DNA of 64,000 bases. It comes from JAMXLJ01 sp036558745. GTDB lineage: Bacteria > Actinomycetota > Acidimicrobiia > IMCC26256 > JAMXLJ01. The position numbers and the translations under genes were made by a program. Shown here in pieces: positions 16,771 to 25,094 of the stretch; position 1 is the stretch's first letter; each line of letters opens with the position of its first letter. The notes beneath the pieces were generated by a model. That model had not been told where the DNA came from. It did not search any database and was given only the letters and a program-made list of their open reading frames with translations. The DNA is taken from assembly GCA_036558745.1 (NCBI GenBank), contig DATBEZ010000006.1:6380-70379 (forward strand). The letters run 5' to 3'.

Positions 16771-17892
16771 CTAGGCGGGCTCGGCCGCGAGCATCGCCCC
16801 GAGGGCGCGGAGCTGCGGCGTCTCGCTGCCGAGCGTGAGCTCGATCTGCTTCGCCCAGAGGAAGTAGCGGTGGAGCGGGTAGTCGCGGTCGACACCCATG
16901 CCGCCGTGCAGGTGCTGCGCCGCGTGCACGACGCGCTGGCCACCTTCGGACGCCCAGAACTTCGCCACCGCGACCTCGGAGGCGGCGGGCAGCCCCGCGT
17001 CGAGACGCCACACCGCCTGCCACGCGGTGAGCCGCACGGCCTCGGTGTCGATGTACGCGTCCGCGGCGCGCTGGCCGACGGCCTGGAACGTCGCGATGGG
17101 CCGCTCGAACTGCTCGCGCGTCTTCGTGTACTCGGCGGTCATGTGCAACGCCTGCTCGCACACGCCGATCGCGGTCGCGCAGAGACCCGCAGTCGCGCGC
17201 TGCACGATCCAGTCGAGGACGGCCGAACCGCTGGCGGGGTCGCCGAGCACCGCGTCGCCGCCGACCTTCACACCCGACAGCTCGAGGCGGGCCTCGGGAA
17301 TGCCGCTGGTGGTGTCCTGGCGCTCGAGCGTCACGCCCTTCGTCTTGGCGTCGACGATGAACACGCCGACATTCCCGTCGCCCGTCGAGGCGGGGACGAG
17401 GATCGCGTCGGCGACGAGCCCGGCCGCCACCTCCTCCTTCACGCCGTCGAGCACCCACCCGTCGCCGTCACGCCGCGCCGTCGTCGTCGGGTGCAGCGCG
17501 TCGGTGCCGAACTCGGTGAGCGCGGCGGTGAGGACGGTCGAGCCGGACGCGACGCCGGGCAGCCATTGCTTCTGCTGTGCGGCCGTCCCGAACTCGGCGA
17601 TCGGCATCGCGCCCATCACGAGCGTCGCGAGGACGGGCACCATCGCGACGGTGCGGCCGACCTGCTCGAGCAGCAGCGCGGCGGCGAGGAAGCTCTGCCC
17701 CCCGCCGCCGATCGACTCGGGCAGCGTGATGCCGAGGAGCCCCGCGTTCGCGAGCTCCTGCCAGAGCTTGCGGTCGAAGCGCTCGTCGCCGGCCTCGAGC
17801 TCCTTCAGGCGCTCGTGGGTGACCTGCCCCTCGAGGATCTGCTTCGCCAGATCGCGAACGGCCTCTTGCTCTTCGGAGAACGAGAAGTCCAT
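16771..17892 (-). CDS. Acyl-CoA dehydrogenase, ChsE5/FadE27-like subunit
   Basis: 373 residues. It resembles mycobacterial FadE27 (ChsE5) along its length: MDFSFSEEQEAVRDLAKQIL, RFDRKLWQELANAGLLGITL, QALHMTAEYTKTREQFERPI, FQAVGQRAADAYIDTEAVRL, and HLHGGMGVDRDYPLHRYFLW. In ChsE4-ChsE5 two different subunits make an alpha2beta2 enzyme, each contributing part of the FAD site. The upstream neighbour, 9 bases away, is the matching ChsE4-like partner. Predicted step: dehydrogenation of a steroid side-chain CoA ester. Confidence 0.9.
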   Translation of the reverse strand: MDFSFSEEQEAVRDLAKQILEGQVTHERLKELEAGDERFDRKLWQELANAGLLGITLPESIGGGGQSFLAAALLLEQVGRTVAMVPVLATLVMGAMPIAEFGTAAQQKQWLPGVASGSTVLTAALTEFGTDALHPTTTARRDGDGWVLDGVKEEVAAGLVADAILVPASTGDGNVGVFIVDAKTKGVTLERQDTTSGIPEARLELSGVKVGGDAVLGDPASGSAVLDWIVQRATAGLCATAIGVCEQALHMTAEYTKTREQFERPIATFQAVGQRAADAYIDTEAVRLTAWQAVWRLDAGLPAASEVAVAKFWASEGGQRVVHAAQHLHGGMGVDRDYPLHRYFLWAKQIELTLGSETPQLRALGAMLAAEPA

Positions 17893-17901
17893 GCCTACTC
17901 C

Positions 17902-19077
17902 CTACCGCGCGGCCATCGGCATGCCGAGGCCGAACACCGAGATGAGGTCGCGCTGGACCTCGTTCACACCGCCGCCGAACGTCAGGATGATCAGGCTCCG
18001 GTAGTTGCGTTCCAGGCGGCTCTTCAACGTCGAGCCCGTCGCGCCCTCCGTGAGGTACGAGCGCGGCCCGATGATCTCCATGAGGAGCCGGAACGCCTCC
18101 AGGTAGAACTCGGTACCGAACACCTTGATCGACGAGGCGGCCGCGACGTCGAGCTCACCGCGCGTCGCCTGCCACGCGACCTGCCAGTTGGCCAGGCGCA
18201 GGAACTCGAGCTTCGCGTGCACACGTGCGAGGTGGATCTGCACCCACTCCTGGTCGATGACACGCCGTCCGTCGGCCAGCTTCGTGTTCTGCGCCCACTC
18301 GCGCACGTCGTCGAGGGAGCGCTCGATGATCCCCGACGAGCACAGGGTCACCCGCTCGCGGTTGAGCTGGCTCGTGATGAGGCCCCACCCGTTGTTCTCG
18401 CCGCCGACCAGCGCGGTCGCCGGTACGCGCACGTCCTCGTAGAACACCTGGTTGATGTCGTGGTCGCCGAGCAGCTTCATCGGCGTGATCTTGATGCCGG
18501 GCGTGTCCATCGGGACGACGAACAGCGAGATGCCCTTGTGCTTCTTCACCTCGGGGTTGGTACGCACCGCGAGCCACACGTAGTCGGCGTCGCTCGCGAG
18601 GCTGGTGAAGATCTTCTGCCCGTTGATGATGTACTCGTCGCCGTCGCGCACGGCCTTGGTCTTGAGCGCAGCCAGGTCGGTGCCCGCGCCGGGCTCGGTG
18701 TAGCCGATGCAGAAGTGGATCTCGCCCTTCACGATCTTGGGCAGGAAGAAGTCCTTCTGCTCATCGGTGCCGAAGTGCATGAGCGTGGGCCCGACGGTGT
18801 TGATCGTGAGCATCGGGACGGGCGCGCCCGCGCGCATCGACTCGTCGAAGAACACGAACTGCTCGATCGCCGAGAAGCCGCGCCCGCCGTACTCCTTGGG
18901 CCAGCCGACACCGAGCCAGCCGTCCTCGCCCATCTGGCGGACGACCTTGCGCATCTCGGGCCCGACGCCGCCCGCGTGCGAGAGCTTCTCCTGCACCTCG
19001 GGCGTGAGGAGGTTCTGGTAGTAGGCGCGCAGCTCGTCACGCAGCGCCCGCTGGTCGTCGGTGTAGCCGATCTGCAT
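17902..19077 (-). CDS. Acyl-CoA dehydrogenase, ChsE4/FadE26-like subunit
   Basis: 391 residues, ATG at 19077 with upstream purine-rich GAGGAGAG. Landmarks shared with FadE26: GEDGWLGVGWPKEYGGRGFS, PMLTINTVGPTLMHFGTDEQ, IGYTEPGAGTDLAALKTKAV, INGQKIFTSLASDADYVWLA, WVQIHLARVHAKLEFLRLAN, and TFGGGVNEVQRDLI. It is the larger partner of the ChsE5-like gene that follows. A second, separate pair with the same layout exists at 30529-32736, so the organism probably has two enzymes for different side-chain lengths or substrates. Confidence 0.9.
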   Translation of the reverse strand: MQIGYTDDQRALRDELRAYYQNLLTPEVQEKLSHAGGVGPEMRKVVRQMGEDGWLGVGWPKEYGGRGFSAIEQFVFFDESMRAGAPVPMLTINTVGPTLMHFGTDEQKDFFLPKIVKGEIHFCIGYTEPGAGTDLAALKTKAVRDGDEYIINGQKIFTSLASDADYVWLAVRTNPEVKKHKGISLFVVPMDTPGIKITPMKLLGDHDINQVFYEDVRVPATALVGGENNGWGLITSQLNRERVTLCSSGIIERSLDDVREWAQNTKLADGRRVIDQEWVQIHLARVHAKLEFLRLANWQVAWQATRGELDVAAASSIKVFGTEFYLEAFRLLMEIIGPRSYLTEGATGSTLKSRLERNYRSLIILTFGGGVNEVQRDLISVFGLGMPMAAR

Positions 19078-19152
19078 GTCTCTCCTCCTCGGCGCACCGG
19101 TGGGTTGGTCATGTTAGGGACGGGCCGCTCGAAACGGCCAGTCTCGAGGGAA

Positions 19153-19917
19153 TCAGAGGCCGAGGCCCTCCAACACACCGGCGCGCATGCCGGCGGTGAA
19201 GCCGCCGTCGACGACGAGCGCGTGACCGGTCACGAAGCTCGAGTCGTCGGAGACGAGGAACAGTGCCGCGCCCGCGATCTCCTCGGGCCGGCCGAACCGG
19301 CCGAGCTTGTGCTCCTCGCGGTAGCGCTCGCGCACGGTGGTCATGCCGGGTGAGTCCATGACCGACCGGAAGAGCGGCGTGTCGATGAAGCCGGGGCAGA
19401 TGCAGTTCACACGCACGCCGCGGCGGCCGTAGTCGATGGCCATGTTCTTGGTGAAGATCACGACCGCGCCCTTCGACGCGTTGTAGGAGCTGCCGCCCTC
19501 CGTCCCCTCGATCCCCTCGATGCTCGCGACGTTCACGATGCTGCCCGAGCCCTGCTCCATCATCGGGACGACCGCGTGCTTGCAGACGAGGAACGTCCCC
19601 GTGAGGTTCACGCGCAGCACGCGCTCCCAGTCGTCGAGCGGGACGAGGTGCGCCGGACCTCCGCCGGCGACGCCGGCCGAGTTCACCACCGCGTCGAGCC
19701 GGCCGTGGTCGCGCACGATCGAGGGGACGAGCGCGGAGACGCCGTCCTCGTCGGTGACGTCGAGGCGGTCGAAGCGGGCTCCGGGCCAGTCGCTCGGATC
19801 CTGCAGGTCGACGCCGACGACCGTCGCGCCCTCGTCTGCGAAGCGCTGGACGCATGCGAGTCCCAACCCGGACGCCGCCCCGGTGACGAGCACGACCCGA
19901 CCGTCGATCCGGCCCAT
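19153..19917 (-). CDS. Short-chain dehydrogenase/reductase
   Basis: 254 residues. Motifs in order: VTGAASGLGLACVQRFADEG (cofactor site), VVNSAGVAGG in place of NNAG, the serine region VNVASIEGIEG, the catalytic SYNASKGAV, and a C-terminal VVDGGF typical of classical SDRs. It oxidises or reduces a secondary alcohol/ketone with NAD(P). The gene diverges from the LLM-P450-cyclase operon, and the KstR-like site at 19965 lies in the shared 107-base promoter region, so both directions may be controlled together. Confidence 0.9.
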   Translation of the reverse strand: MGRIDGRVVLVTGAASGLGLACVQRFADEGATVVGVDLQDPSDWPGARFDRLDVTDEDGVSALVPSIVRDHGRLDAVVNSAGVAGGGPAHLVPLDDWERVLRVNLTGTFLVCKHAVVPMMEQGSGSIVNVASIEGIEGTEGGSSYNASKGAVVIFTKNMAIDYGRRGVRVNCICPGFIDTPLFRSVMDSPGMTTVRERYREEHKLGRFGRPEEIAGAALFLVSDDSSFVTGHALVVDGGFTAGMRAGVLEGLGL

Positions 19918-19964
19918 GGACTACCCCCTGGTGCGACACCGTCGTTGGGCCGCGTATGCTGGAT

Positions 19965-19978
19965 TGAAACGTGTTCTA
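19965..19978. promoter_or_regulatory. KstR-like operator in divergent promoter
   Basis: TGAAACGTGTTCTA matches 12 of 14 positions of TAGAACGTGTTCTA and keeps the KstR core AAC-N2-GTT. It sits between the SDR (minus) and the LLM-P450-cyclase operon (plus), the usual place for a repressor acting on both. Confidence 0.65.
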
Positions 19979-20024
19979 GCGTCAAGGGTCCGGGCCACCG
20001 GGCCGGATCAGGGGGCCGCCCGCG

Positions 20025-21131
20025 ATGGCCATGAAGTTCGCGCTCTTCTACGAGATCCCGGTCGCCCGCCCCTGGGACGAGGAGAGCGAGCACCGGGCGT
20101 ACAAGGACACGCTCGAGCAGGCGATCCTGGGCGACAAGGTCGGGTTCCACTCCTTCTGGACCGTCGAGCACCACTTCCTCGAGGAGTACTCGCACTGCTC
20201 GAACCCGGAGGTGCTCTACGGCGCGATCGCGGCCCGCACCGAGCGCATCCGCCTCGGCTACGGCGTGCGCCTGCTGCCGAAGCCCTACAACCACCCGATC
20301 CGCAGCGCGGAGTCGGTCGCGGTGCTGGACCTGATCTCCGACGGACGGGTGGAGTTCGGGACCGGTCGCTCCTCGACGCGCGCGGAGCTCGAGGGCTTCG
20401 ACGTGTCGCCGCACGAGACACGCGCGATGTGGAGTGAGGCGCTGCGTCACATCGTGAGCGCGTGGACCGAGGAGGAGTACCAGGCCGACGGGAAGTACTG
20501 GCGCATGGGCGGACCGCGCCGCGTGCAGCCCAAGCCGCTGCAGAAGCCGCACCCGCCGATGTGGGGCGCGACGAGCAGCCCCGACGGGCATCGCGAGATC
20601 GGCAGGCACGGCCTCGGCCTGTGCTCGTTCACGGTCGGCGTGCCGCCCGAAGAGCTGACGGAACGCATCGCGCTGTACCGCCAGGGTCTGTCCGAGTGCA
20701 CCGAGCCGGTCGGCAAGTTCGTCAACGACCAGGCCGCGACCTTCACGATGGTGCACTGCGCGCCGACGAAGGAGGAGGCGTACGAGGACGCGGCCGAGAG
20801 CTTCGTCTGGTACGTGCGGCGCGGCTCGTGGCTCATCGGGTCGGTCGCCGAATGGCTCGAAGGCACCGACCTCGGCACCTACAGCTACGCCGCCGCGCCG
20901 CTGGAGCACCACCGCGCCGGCGCGCTCGACCACCTCAACTTCGACTACATCCACGAGTCGGGCGCGTCCGTCGTCGGCGACCCCGACGAGTGCATCGAGA
21001 CGGCCAAGCGCTACGAGGCCGCGGGCTGCGACCTGCTGCTCTGCCTCGTCAACCCGTACAAGATCCCGCACGAGAAGGTGATGCAGTCCATCGAGCTCAT
21101 GGGGAACCACGTCATCCCCGCGTTCTCGTAG
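20025..21131 (+). CDS. LLM-class (luciferase-like) flavin/F420 oxidoreductase
   Basis: 368 residues, ATG at 20025 with a G-rich ribosome site at 20011. It has bacterial-luciferase-like TIM-barrel landmarks: LEQAILGDKVGFHSFWTVEH, EVLYGAIAARTERIRLGYGV, HPIRSAESVAVLDLISDGRV, EFGTGRSSTRAELEGFDVSP, and a C-terminal VGDPDECIETAKRYEAAGCD. Members use FMN or F420 for monooxygenation or hydride transfer. First gene of an operon with a P450 and a cyclase-family hydrolase under a KstR-like site, which suggests a role in sterol-type oxidation. The substrate and cofactor cannot be fixed from sequence. A gene ending at the window edge (63650) is a paralogue. Confidence 0.85.
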   Translation: MAMKFALFYEIPVARPWDEESEHRAYKDTLEQAILGDKVGFHSFWTVEHHFLEEYSHCSNPEVLYGAIAARTERIRLGYGVRLLPKPYNHPIRSAESVAVLDLISDGRVEFGTGRSSTRAELEGFDVSPHETRAMWSEALRHIVSAWTEEEYQADGKYWRMGGPRRVQPKPLQKPHPPMWGATSSPDGHREIGRHGLGLCSFTVGVPPEELTERIALYRQGLSECTEPVGKFVNDQAATFTMVHCAPTKEEAYEDAAESFVWYVRRGSWLIGSVAEWLEGTDLGTYSYAAAPLEHHRAGALDHLNFDYIHESGASVVGDPDECIETAKRYEAAGCDLLLCLVNPYKIPHEKVMQSIELMGNHVIPAFS

Positions 21132-21181
21132 CGACACACGCGACCGTCCCCCCGGCCGCCGAACCGAGGAGTTCTCCCCAC

Positions 21182-22396
21182 ATGCAGCTCAGCGACGTCA
21201 ACCTCATCGACCGCGACCGCTACGTCTCGTCGGTGCCCTACGAGATGTTCGACACCTTGCGGCACGAGTCGCCGATCTTCTGGCACGAGGAGGACGAGCC
21301 GGGCGGTCACGGGTTCTGGGCCGTCACGCGCTATCCCGACGTGGTCGAGGTGAACCGCGACATCGACCGCTTCTCGTCGGCCCGCCGCTCCGCGCTCATC
21401 ACCGAGCTCGCCGACGTCGACCTCGAGCAGCAGCGGATGATGATGCTCAACATGGACCCGCCGATGCACACGCGCTACCGGCTGCTGGTCAACAAGGGGT
21501 TCACGCCGCGCATGGTCGCGAAGCTCGAGGAGCAGATGCGCGAGCGCACGGCACGGCTCATCGACGACGTGGCCGCAAAGGGCCGATGCGACTTCGTCAC
21601 CGACGTCGCGGCCGAGCTCCCGCTGCAGGTCATCGCCGACATCATGGGCGTCCCGCAAGAGGACCGCCACAAGATGTTCGACTGGAGCAACCGGATGGTC
21701 GGCTCCGAGGACCCCGAGTACCAGATCTCCGAGGAAGCGCCGCAGATGGCGGCCATGGAGCTCTTCACGTACGCACACGGCCTGCTCGACCAGAAGCGGG
21801 CGAACCCGCACGACGACATCATGACCGTGCTGACCCAGGTCGAGGTCAACGGCGACCGACTCAGCGAGCTCGAGCTCGACATGTTCTTCATGTTGCTCGC
21901 GGTCGCGGGCAACGAGACGACGCGCAACCTGATCGCGCACGGCATGCTCGCGCTCATCGAGCACCCGGATCAGATGAAGAAGCTGCGCGCGGACCGCTCG
22001 CTCATGCCGAGCGCGGTCGACGAGATGCTGCGCTGGGGTACGCCGGTCATGCACTTCCGCCGTACCGCGACGTGCGACACGACGATCGGCAACCACCCGG
22101 TCAAGGAGAATGACAAGGTCGTCATCTGGTACATCTCCGCGAACCGCGACGAGGCGATCTTCGACGATCCCTACACGTTCGACATCACCCGCAGCCCGAA
22201 CGAGCACGTCGCCTTCGGCGGTGGCGGGCCGCACTTCTGCCTCGGCGCGAACCTCGCCCGTCTGGAGATCCGCGTGATGTTCGACGCGATCCTCGACCGC
22301 CTGGACGACATCGAGCTCGACGGCGACCCGAAGCGGCTGCGCTCGAACTTCATCAACGGGATCAAGCACCTCCCGATCAGCTTCGCCGCGAAGTAG
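21182..22396 (+). CDS. Cytochrome P450, CYP125/CYP124-like
   Basis: 404 residues, ATG at 21182 after GAGGAG. The heme-binding loop is FGGGGPHFCLGANLAR (cysteine axial ligand), the I-helix is LLAVAGNETTRN, and the ExxR segment lies in AVDEMLRWG. Blocks such as MNMDPPMHTRYRLLVNKGFT, CDFVTDVAAELPLQVIADIM, MFDWSNRMVGSEDPEY and NFINGIKHLPISF follow the CYP125/CYP124/CYP142 group, which hydroxylate the terminal carbon of sterol or methyl-branched lipid chains. The KstR-like operator upstream supports a cholesterol-type substrate. The electron donors are not encoded here. Confidence 0.9.
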   Translation: MQLSDVNLIDRDRYVSSVPYEMFDTLRHESPIFWHEEDEPGGHGFWAVTRYPDVVEVNRDIDRFSSARRSALITELADVDLEQQRMMMLNMDPPMHTRYRLLVNKGFTPRMVAKLEEQMRERTARLIDDVAAKGRCDFVTDVAAELPLQVIADIMGVPQEDRHKMFDWSNRMVGSEDPEYQISEEAPQMAAMELFTYAHGLLDQKRANPHDDIMTVLTQVEVNGDRLSELELDMFFMLLAVAGNETTRNLIAHGMLALIEHPDQMKKLRADRSLMPSAVDEMLRWGTPVMHFRRTATCDTTIGNHPVKENDKVVIWYISANRDEAIFDDPYTFDITRSPNEHVAFGGGGPHFCLGANLARLEIRVMFDAILDRLDDIELDGDPKRLRSNFINGIKHLPISFAAK

Positions 22397-22401
22397 CCGC
22401 C

Positions 22402-23313
22402 ATGGACACGCAACCGCGGCTCGGCAATTGGGGGCGGTGGGGCGACGAGGACGAGCGCGGGACGCTGAACCTCATCACGCCCGACGTCGTGCGCGCCGCC
22501 ACGCAGACGGTCACGACCGGGAAGACCTACAGCCTCGCCCTGCCGATCCAGCGCCAGGGCGTGCCGATCCTGGATTACCGCGGCGCGCCGATGCGGCTCG
22601 CGCTGACACACCAGAGCGATGTCGGGATGTTCGAGGCGTACGGCGCGCCCGACCACGTCGGCGCCAACGAGGACGTCATCGTCCTCGCGTCGCACAACGA
22701 GACCCACATGGACGCGCTGTGCCACGTGTTCTCCGAGCGCCGCCTCTACAACGGCTTCCCGGCCGAGTCGGTGAGCGCGGCAGCGGGGGCGACGAAGCTC
22801 GGGATCGACAAGGTCCGCTCGATCGTCGGGCGTGCGGTGCTGCTCGACATGCCCGGCTTCCTGGGCGTGGAGCGGATCGAAGCCCCGCACATCTTCACGG
22901 GCGAGGAGCTCCTCGCGTGCGCGCGTGACGAAGGCGTCGAGATCCGCGCCGGCGACATCCTGCTCGTGCGGACGGGTTGGATCGACGCGTTCCTGGAGGC
23001 GGCCGGCGCCGGCGGTGACGACGCGCTGCTCATGCAGCCGGGCATCGGTCTCGACGCGGCCCGGACCATCGCAGAGCTCGACGTCGCCGCGATCGGGTGC
23101 GACAACAGCGCGGTCGAGGCGATCCCCTTCGACGAGAACCGCTTCCTCTGCGTGCACATCGAGCTGCTCGTGAAGCTCGGCCTTCCGCTGATCGAGCACC
23201 TGATGCTGGCCGAGATGGCCGCCGACCGGTGCTACGAGTCGCTCTTCGTCGCCGCCCCACTGCCGGTCGTCGGGGGTACCGGGAGCCCGGTCAATCCCAC
23301 TGCGATCGGCTGA
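22402..23313 (+). CDS. Cyclase-family metal-dependent hydrolase
   Basis: 303 residues, 5 bases after the P450 gene. It is a member of the family that includes kynurenine formamidase and polyketide-type cyclases. The metal motif HxxTHxDxxxH is seen as SHNETHMDALCHV, with NWGRWGDEDERGTLNLITPD at the N-terminus, LLVRTGW and CDNSAVEAIP further on. The family hydrolyses amides or lactones or catalyses ring closure; the reaction here is unknown. A paralogue at 45472-46398 (minus) shares the N-terminal WGRWG...GT(L/V)NLIT block but has the motif CTHWDGLGH. Confidence 0.85.
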   Translation: MDTQPRLGNWGRWGDEDERGTLNLITPDVVRAATQTVTTGKTYSLALPIQRQGVPILDYRGAPMRLALTHQSDVGMFEAYGAPDHVGANEDVIVLASHNETHMDALCHVFSERRLYNGFPAESVSAAAGATKLGIDKVRSIVGRAVLLDMPGFLGVERIEAPHIFTGEELLACARDEGVEIRAGDILLVRTGWIDAFLEAAGAGGDDALLMQPGIGLDAARTIAELDVAAIGCDNSAVEAIPFDENRFLCVHIELLVKLGLPLIEHLMLAEMAADRCYESLFVAAPLPVVGGTGSPVNPTAIG

Positions 23314-23326
23314 GCGCGCCCGACGC

Positions 23327-23815
23327 GTCACCCTCGGCGCGGACGACCTCCAGTTCACCCAAGTCGTGGTCTCGTGCGTCGAGGCGGCGTTCCAGCATCC
23401 GGGCGAGTACGTCGCGAGCAACCCGGGCCCGGTGGTCCAGCAGGACGTGCTCGTCACAAGACGCCGTTCATCGTGTTCACGAACTCCTACGACCCGTTGC
23501 CCGCCGCGCGGTGCCGACACGTCGTTGCCGGCCTGTCCCGACGCGGCCGGTCTCTCGAGCGCGCAGCTCGCGTTCCTGCGGGGCCTGCTCGACCAGCTCG
23601 ACGCGACCATCCAGCACGCGCTGCGCACGGAGCCGGGCGTCCGGGTCGCCGAGCTGCGCCACGCGTTCGACGGCCACCAGTGGTGCAGCCCCGACCCGTG
23701 GGCGTACGGACCGTCGGTGCTGCTCCAGAACCGCGCGAGTCGGGCACCTTTCCACCCCACGGTCCGCGGCCAGCAGGTCATCGCCGCCGACGTCCTGAGG
23801 AAGTTCAACGACTGA
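23327..23815 (+). pseudogene. Remnant of a secreted SGNH-type hydrolase
   Basis: Pieces of one protein are found in two frames. VTLGADDLQFTQVVVSCV and QHPGEYVASNPG are in one frame. TPFIVFTNSYDPLPAARC is in the next frame, around 23463-23516. LSSAQLAFLRGLLDQLDATI, then HAFDGHQWCSPDPWAYGPSV and PFHPTVRGQQVIAADVL, return to the first. These are the middle and C-terminal blocks of actinobacterial SGNH/GDSL lipases (GDDL, FTNxxDPLP, GHxWCxxDPW, FHPTxxGQ with the catalytic histidine). The N-terminal GDS block is missing and at least two frame changes are needed, so it is judged broken. Confidence 0.65.
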
Positions 23816-23835
23816 GCTCGCCGACGGGCCGCGCG

Positions 23836-24360
23836 TCAGGCCGCGCCCGAGCGCTGCGCGAGCCGCTCGAGCGCGCGGCGACGCGAACGGCGCCGACGCG
23901 CGCGGCGGCGCGGCCCGCGCGTGCCGTACGCGGCCGCGGCCGCGATCAGCGCGGCACCCGCGGCCCCGAGCGCCCACGTCGCGTCGTCTCCGCTCCCGCC
24001 GCCCGCTCCTCCCGTCGATCCCGCACCCCCGGACGCGCGGCCCGACGGGCCGGCGGCCGCGCGACCGGGCGGGGACGACGGCCCGCGCGCGGGCCCGGTG
24101 GTCGCCGACCCGACCGGTCCCGCCGCGGGACCGCTCGCGCCCGTGACCGCGGCCGACGTCGTGCCCGTGGCCCGTGACGACGCGACCCGCCCGCCCTGCG
24201 GGGCCGCGAGCGCGGTCACGACGGTCGGCTGCGGGGAGCCGTCGGGATAGATCGCCCGTCGCGTGATCAGCGTGCACCCCGACGCGCTCGACGTCGCCAA
24301 CACGCAGCACAGCAGCGCCACCCGCCGCCAGAACCGCCGGACCGTTGGAGCCCCGTGCAT
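23836..24360 (-). CDS. Putative lipoprotein with C-terminal membrane anchor
   Basis: 174 residues, ATG at 24360. The N-terminus is a signal peptide (RRFWRRVALLCCVLATSSAS) ending in a lipobox-like SASGC. The middle is Ala/Gly/Pro/Ser-rich low complexity. A hydrophobic segment (WALGAAGAALIAAAAAYG) is followed by an extremely Arg-rich tail (RGPRRRARRRRSRRRALERL). No known domain is recognised. The layout (signal, disordered linker, transmembrane segment, basic end) is that of an exported wall- or membrane-associated protein. Composition is strongly biased, so function is left open. Confidence 0.65.
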   Translation of the reverse strand: MHGAPTVRRFWRRVALLCCVLATSSASGCTLITRRAIYPDGSPQPTVVTALAAPQGGRVASSRATGTTSAAVTGASGPAAGPVGSATTGPARGPSSPPGRAAAGPSGRASGGAGSTGGAGGGSGDDATWALGAAGAALIAAAAAYGTRGPRRRARRRRSRRRALERLAQRSGAA

Positions 24361-24519
24361 CCCCGCCCCCGCACACCGCTCCCGTGCCCGCCGCGTTCGC
24401 CCGCGAGCATCGGAAGACGACCTGTTGGAGAGGGTAGGGAGCTTTGGTCCGCTTTAGCTACCGATCGCGGCAATTTTGCGGGGCAACTGCCGGACCTGGC
24501 GCCGTGACGGCCTCCGCCC
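24361..24519. other. Intergenic region, locally AT-richer
   Basis: The region holds no gene I can support. Around 24440-24480 the sequence (GCTTTAGCTACC, GGCAATTTTGCGG) is clearly richer in A/T than its surroundings. It lies upstream of the lipoprotein gene starting at 24360, so it may hold that gene's promoter. No hairpin or known operator is visible. Confidence 0.4.
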
Positions 24520-24780
24520 TCATGCCGGCCAGGTGCCGGTCGCCCGCTCGAACCCCTTGGCCCCGGCCCGGTCGACCGCGGCCTTCACGAGGCCGAAGAC
24601 CGCGCCCTGCAGCGCCGCAGCCGGGAGGACCTCGCCCCAGCTGCGTTCCCGATCCGTCGGATCCGGCGCGTCGTCACTGTGCGCCACGAGCTTCCACACC
24701 TGCTTGAACGCGACGCCCGCGAGCGTCGCACCGAGCAGGCTCACGAGCAGCCCCAGCGGCTTGTACAGGACCTTGGCCAT
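24520..24780 (-). CDS. DUF4235 small membrane protein
   Basis: 86 residues. KVLYKPLGLLVSLLGATLAG and VAFKQVWKLV, then SWGEVLPAAALQGAVFGLVK and AAVDRAGAKGFERATG match the DUF4235 family, small actinobacterial membrane proteins of unknown function with two hydrophobic stretches. The ATG at 24780 shares one base with the stop of the DUF3618 gene (TGATG), so translation is coupled. Third gene of a holin-like/DUF3618/DUF4235 module common in actinobacterial genomes. Confidence 0.9.
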   Translation of the reverse strand: MAKVLYKPLGLLVSLLGATLAGVAFKQVWKLVAHSDDAPDPTDRERSWGEVLPAAALQGAVFGLVKAAVDRAGAKGFERATGTWPA

Positions 24781-25094
24781 CAGCGTCGCCGTCCCAGCCG
24801 CCGTCCGATGAGCAGACCGAGCAGGAACACGCCCGCGACCACCAGCGGCAGCGGCCGTTCCTGCACCCGGTGCGCGACCGCAGCAGCCCGCGATTGGGCC
24901 TGCTCGGGCGTGACGTCGCGCAACGTGTCGCGCACCTCGCCCGCCTTCTGCTGGATCTGCTCCGCGTTTCTCGACACGGTCTCCTTGACGCGGCCCTTGA
25001 CGTCCGCCTTGTGGGCGAGCGCCTCCACCGTGTCCGCGAGCTCGTCGCGGTCGCGGGCTATCGCGTCGTGGACGTCGCGTGTGTCTTGATCCAC
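24780..25094 (-). CDS. DUF3618 membrane-associated protein
   Basis: 104 residues from the GTG at 25094, with AAGGAGG seven bases upstream. The N-terminal half is charged and helical (IARDRDELADTVEALAHKAD, VKGRVKETVSRNAEQI), the hallmark of DUF3618. One hydrophobic segment (PLPLVVAGVFLLGLLIG) and a basic tail RRLGRRR follow. The function is unknown; it is thought to be membrane-proximal. It lies 37 bases inside the 3' end of the holin-like gene and is joined to the DUF4235 gene by TGATG. Confidence 0.88.
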   Translation of the reverse strand: MDQDTRDVHDAIARDRDELADTVEALAHKADVKGRVKETVSRNAEQIQQKAGEVRDTLRDVTPEQAQSRAAAVAHRVQERPLPLVVAGVFLLGLLIGRRLGRRR

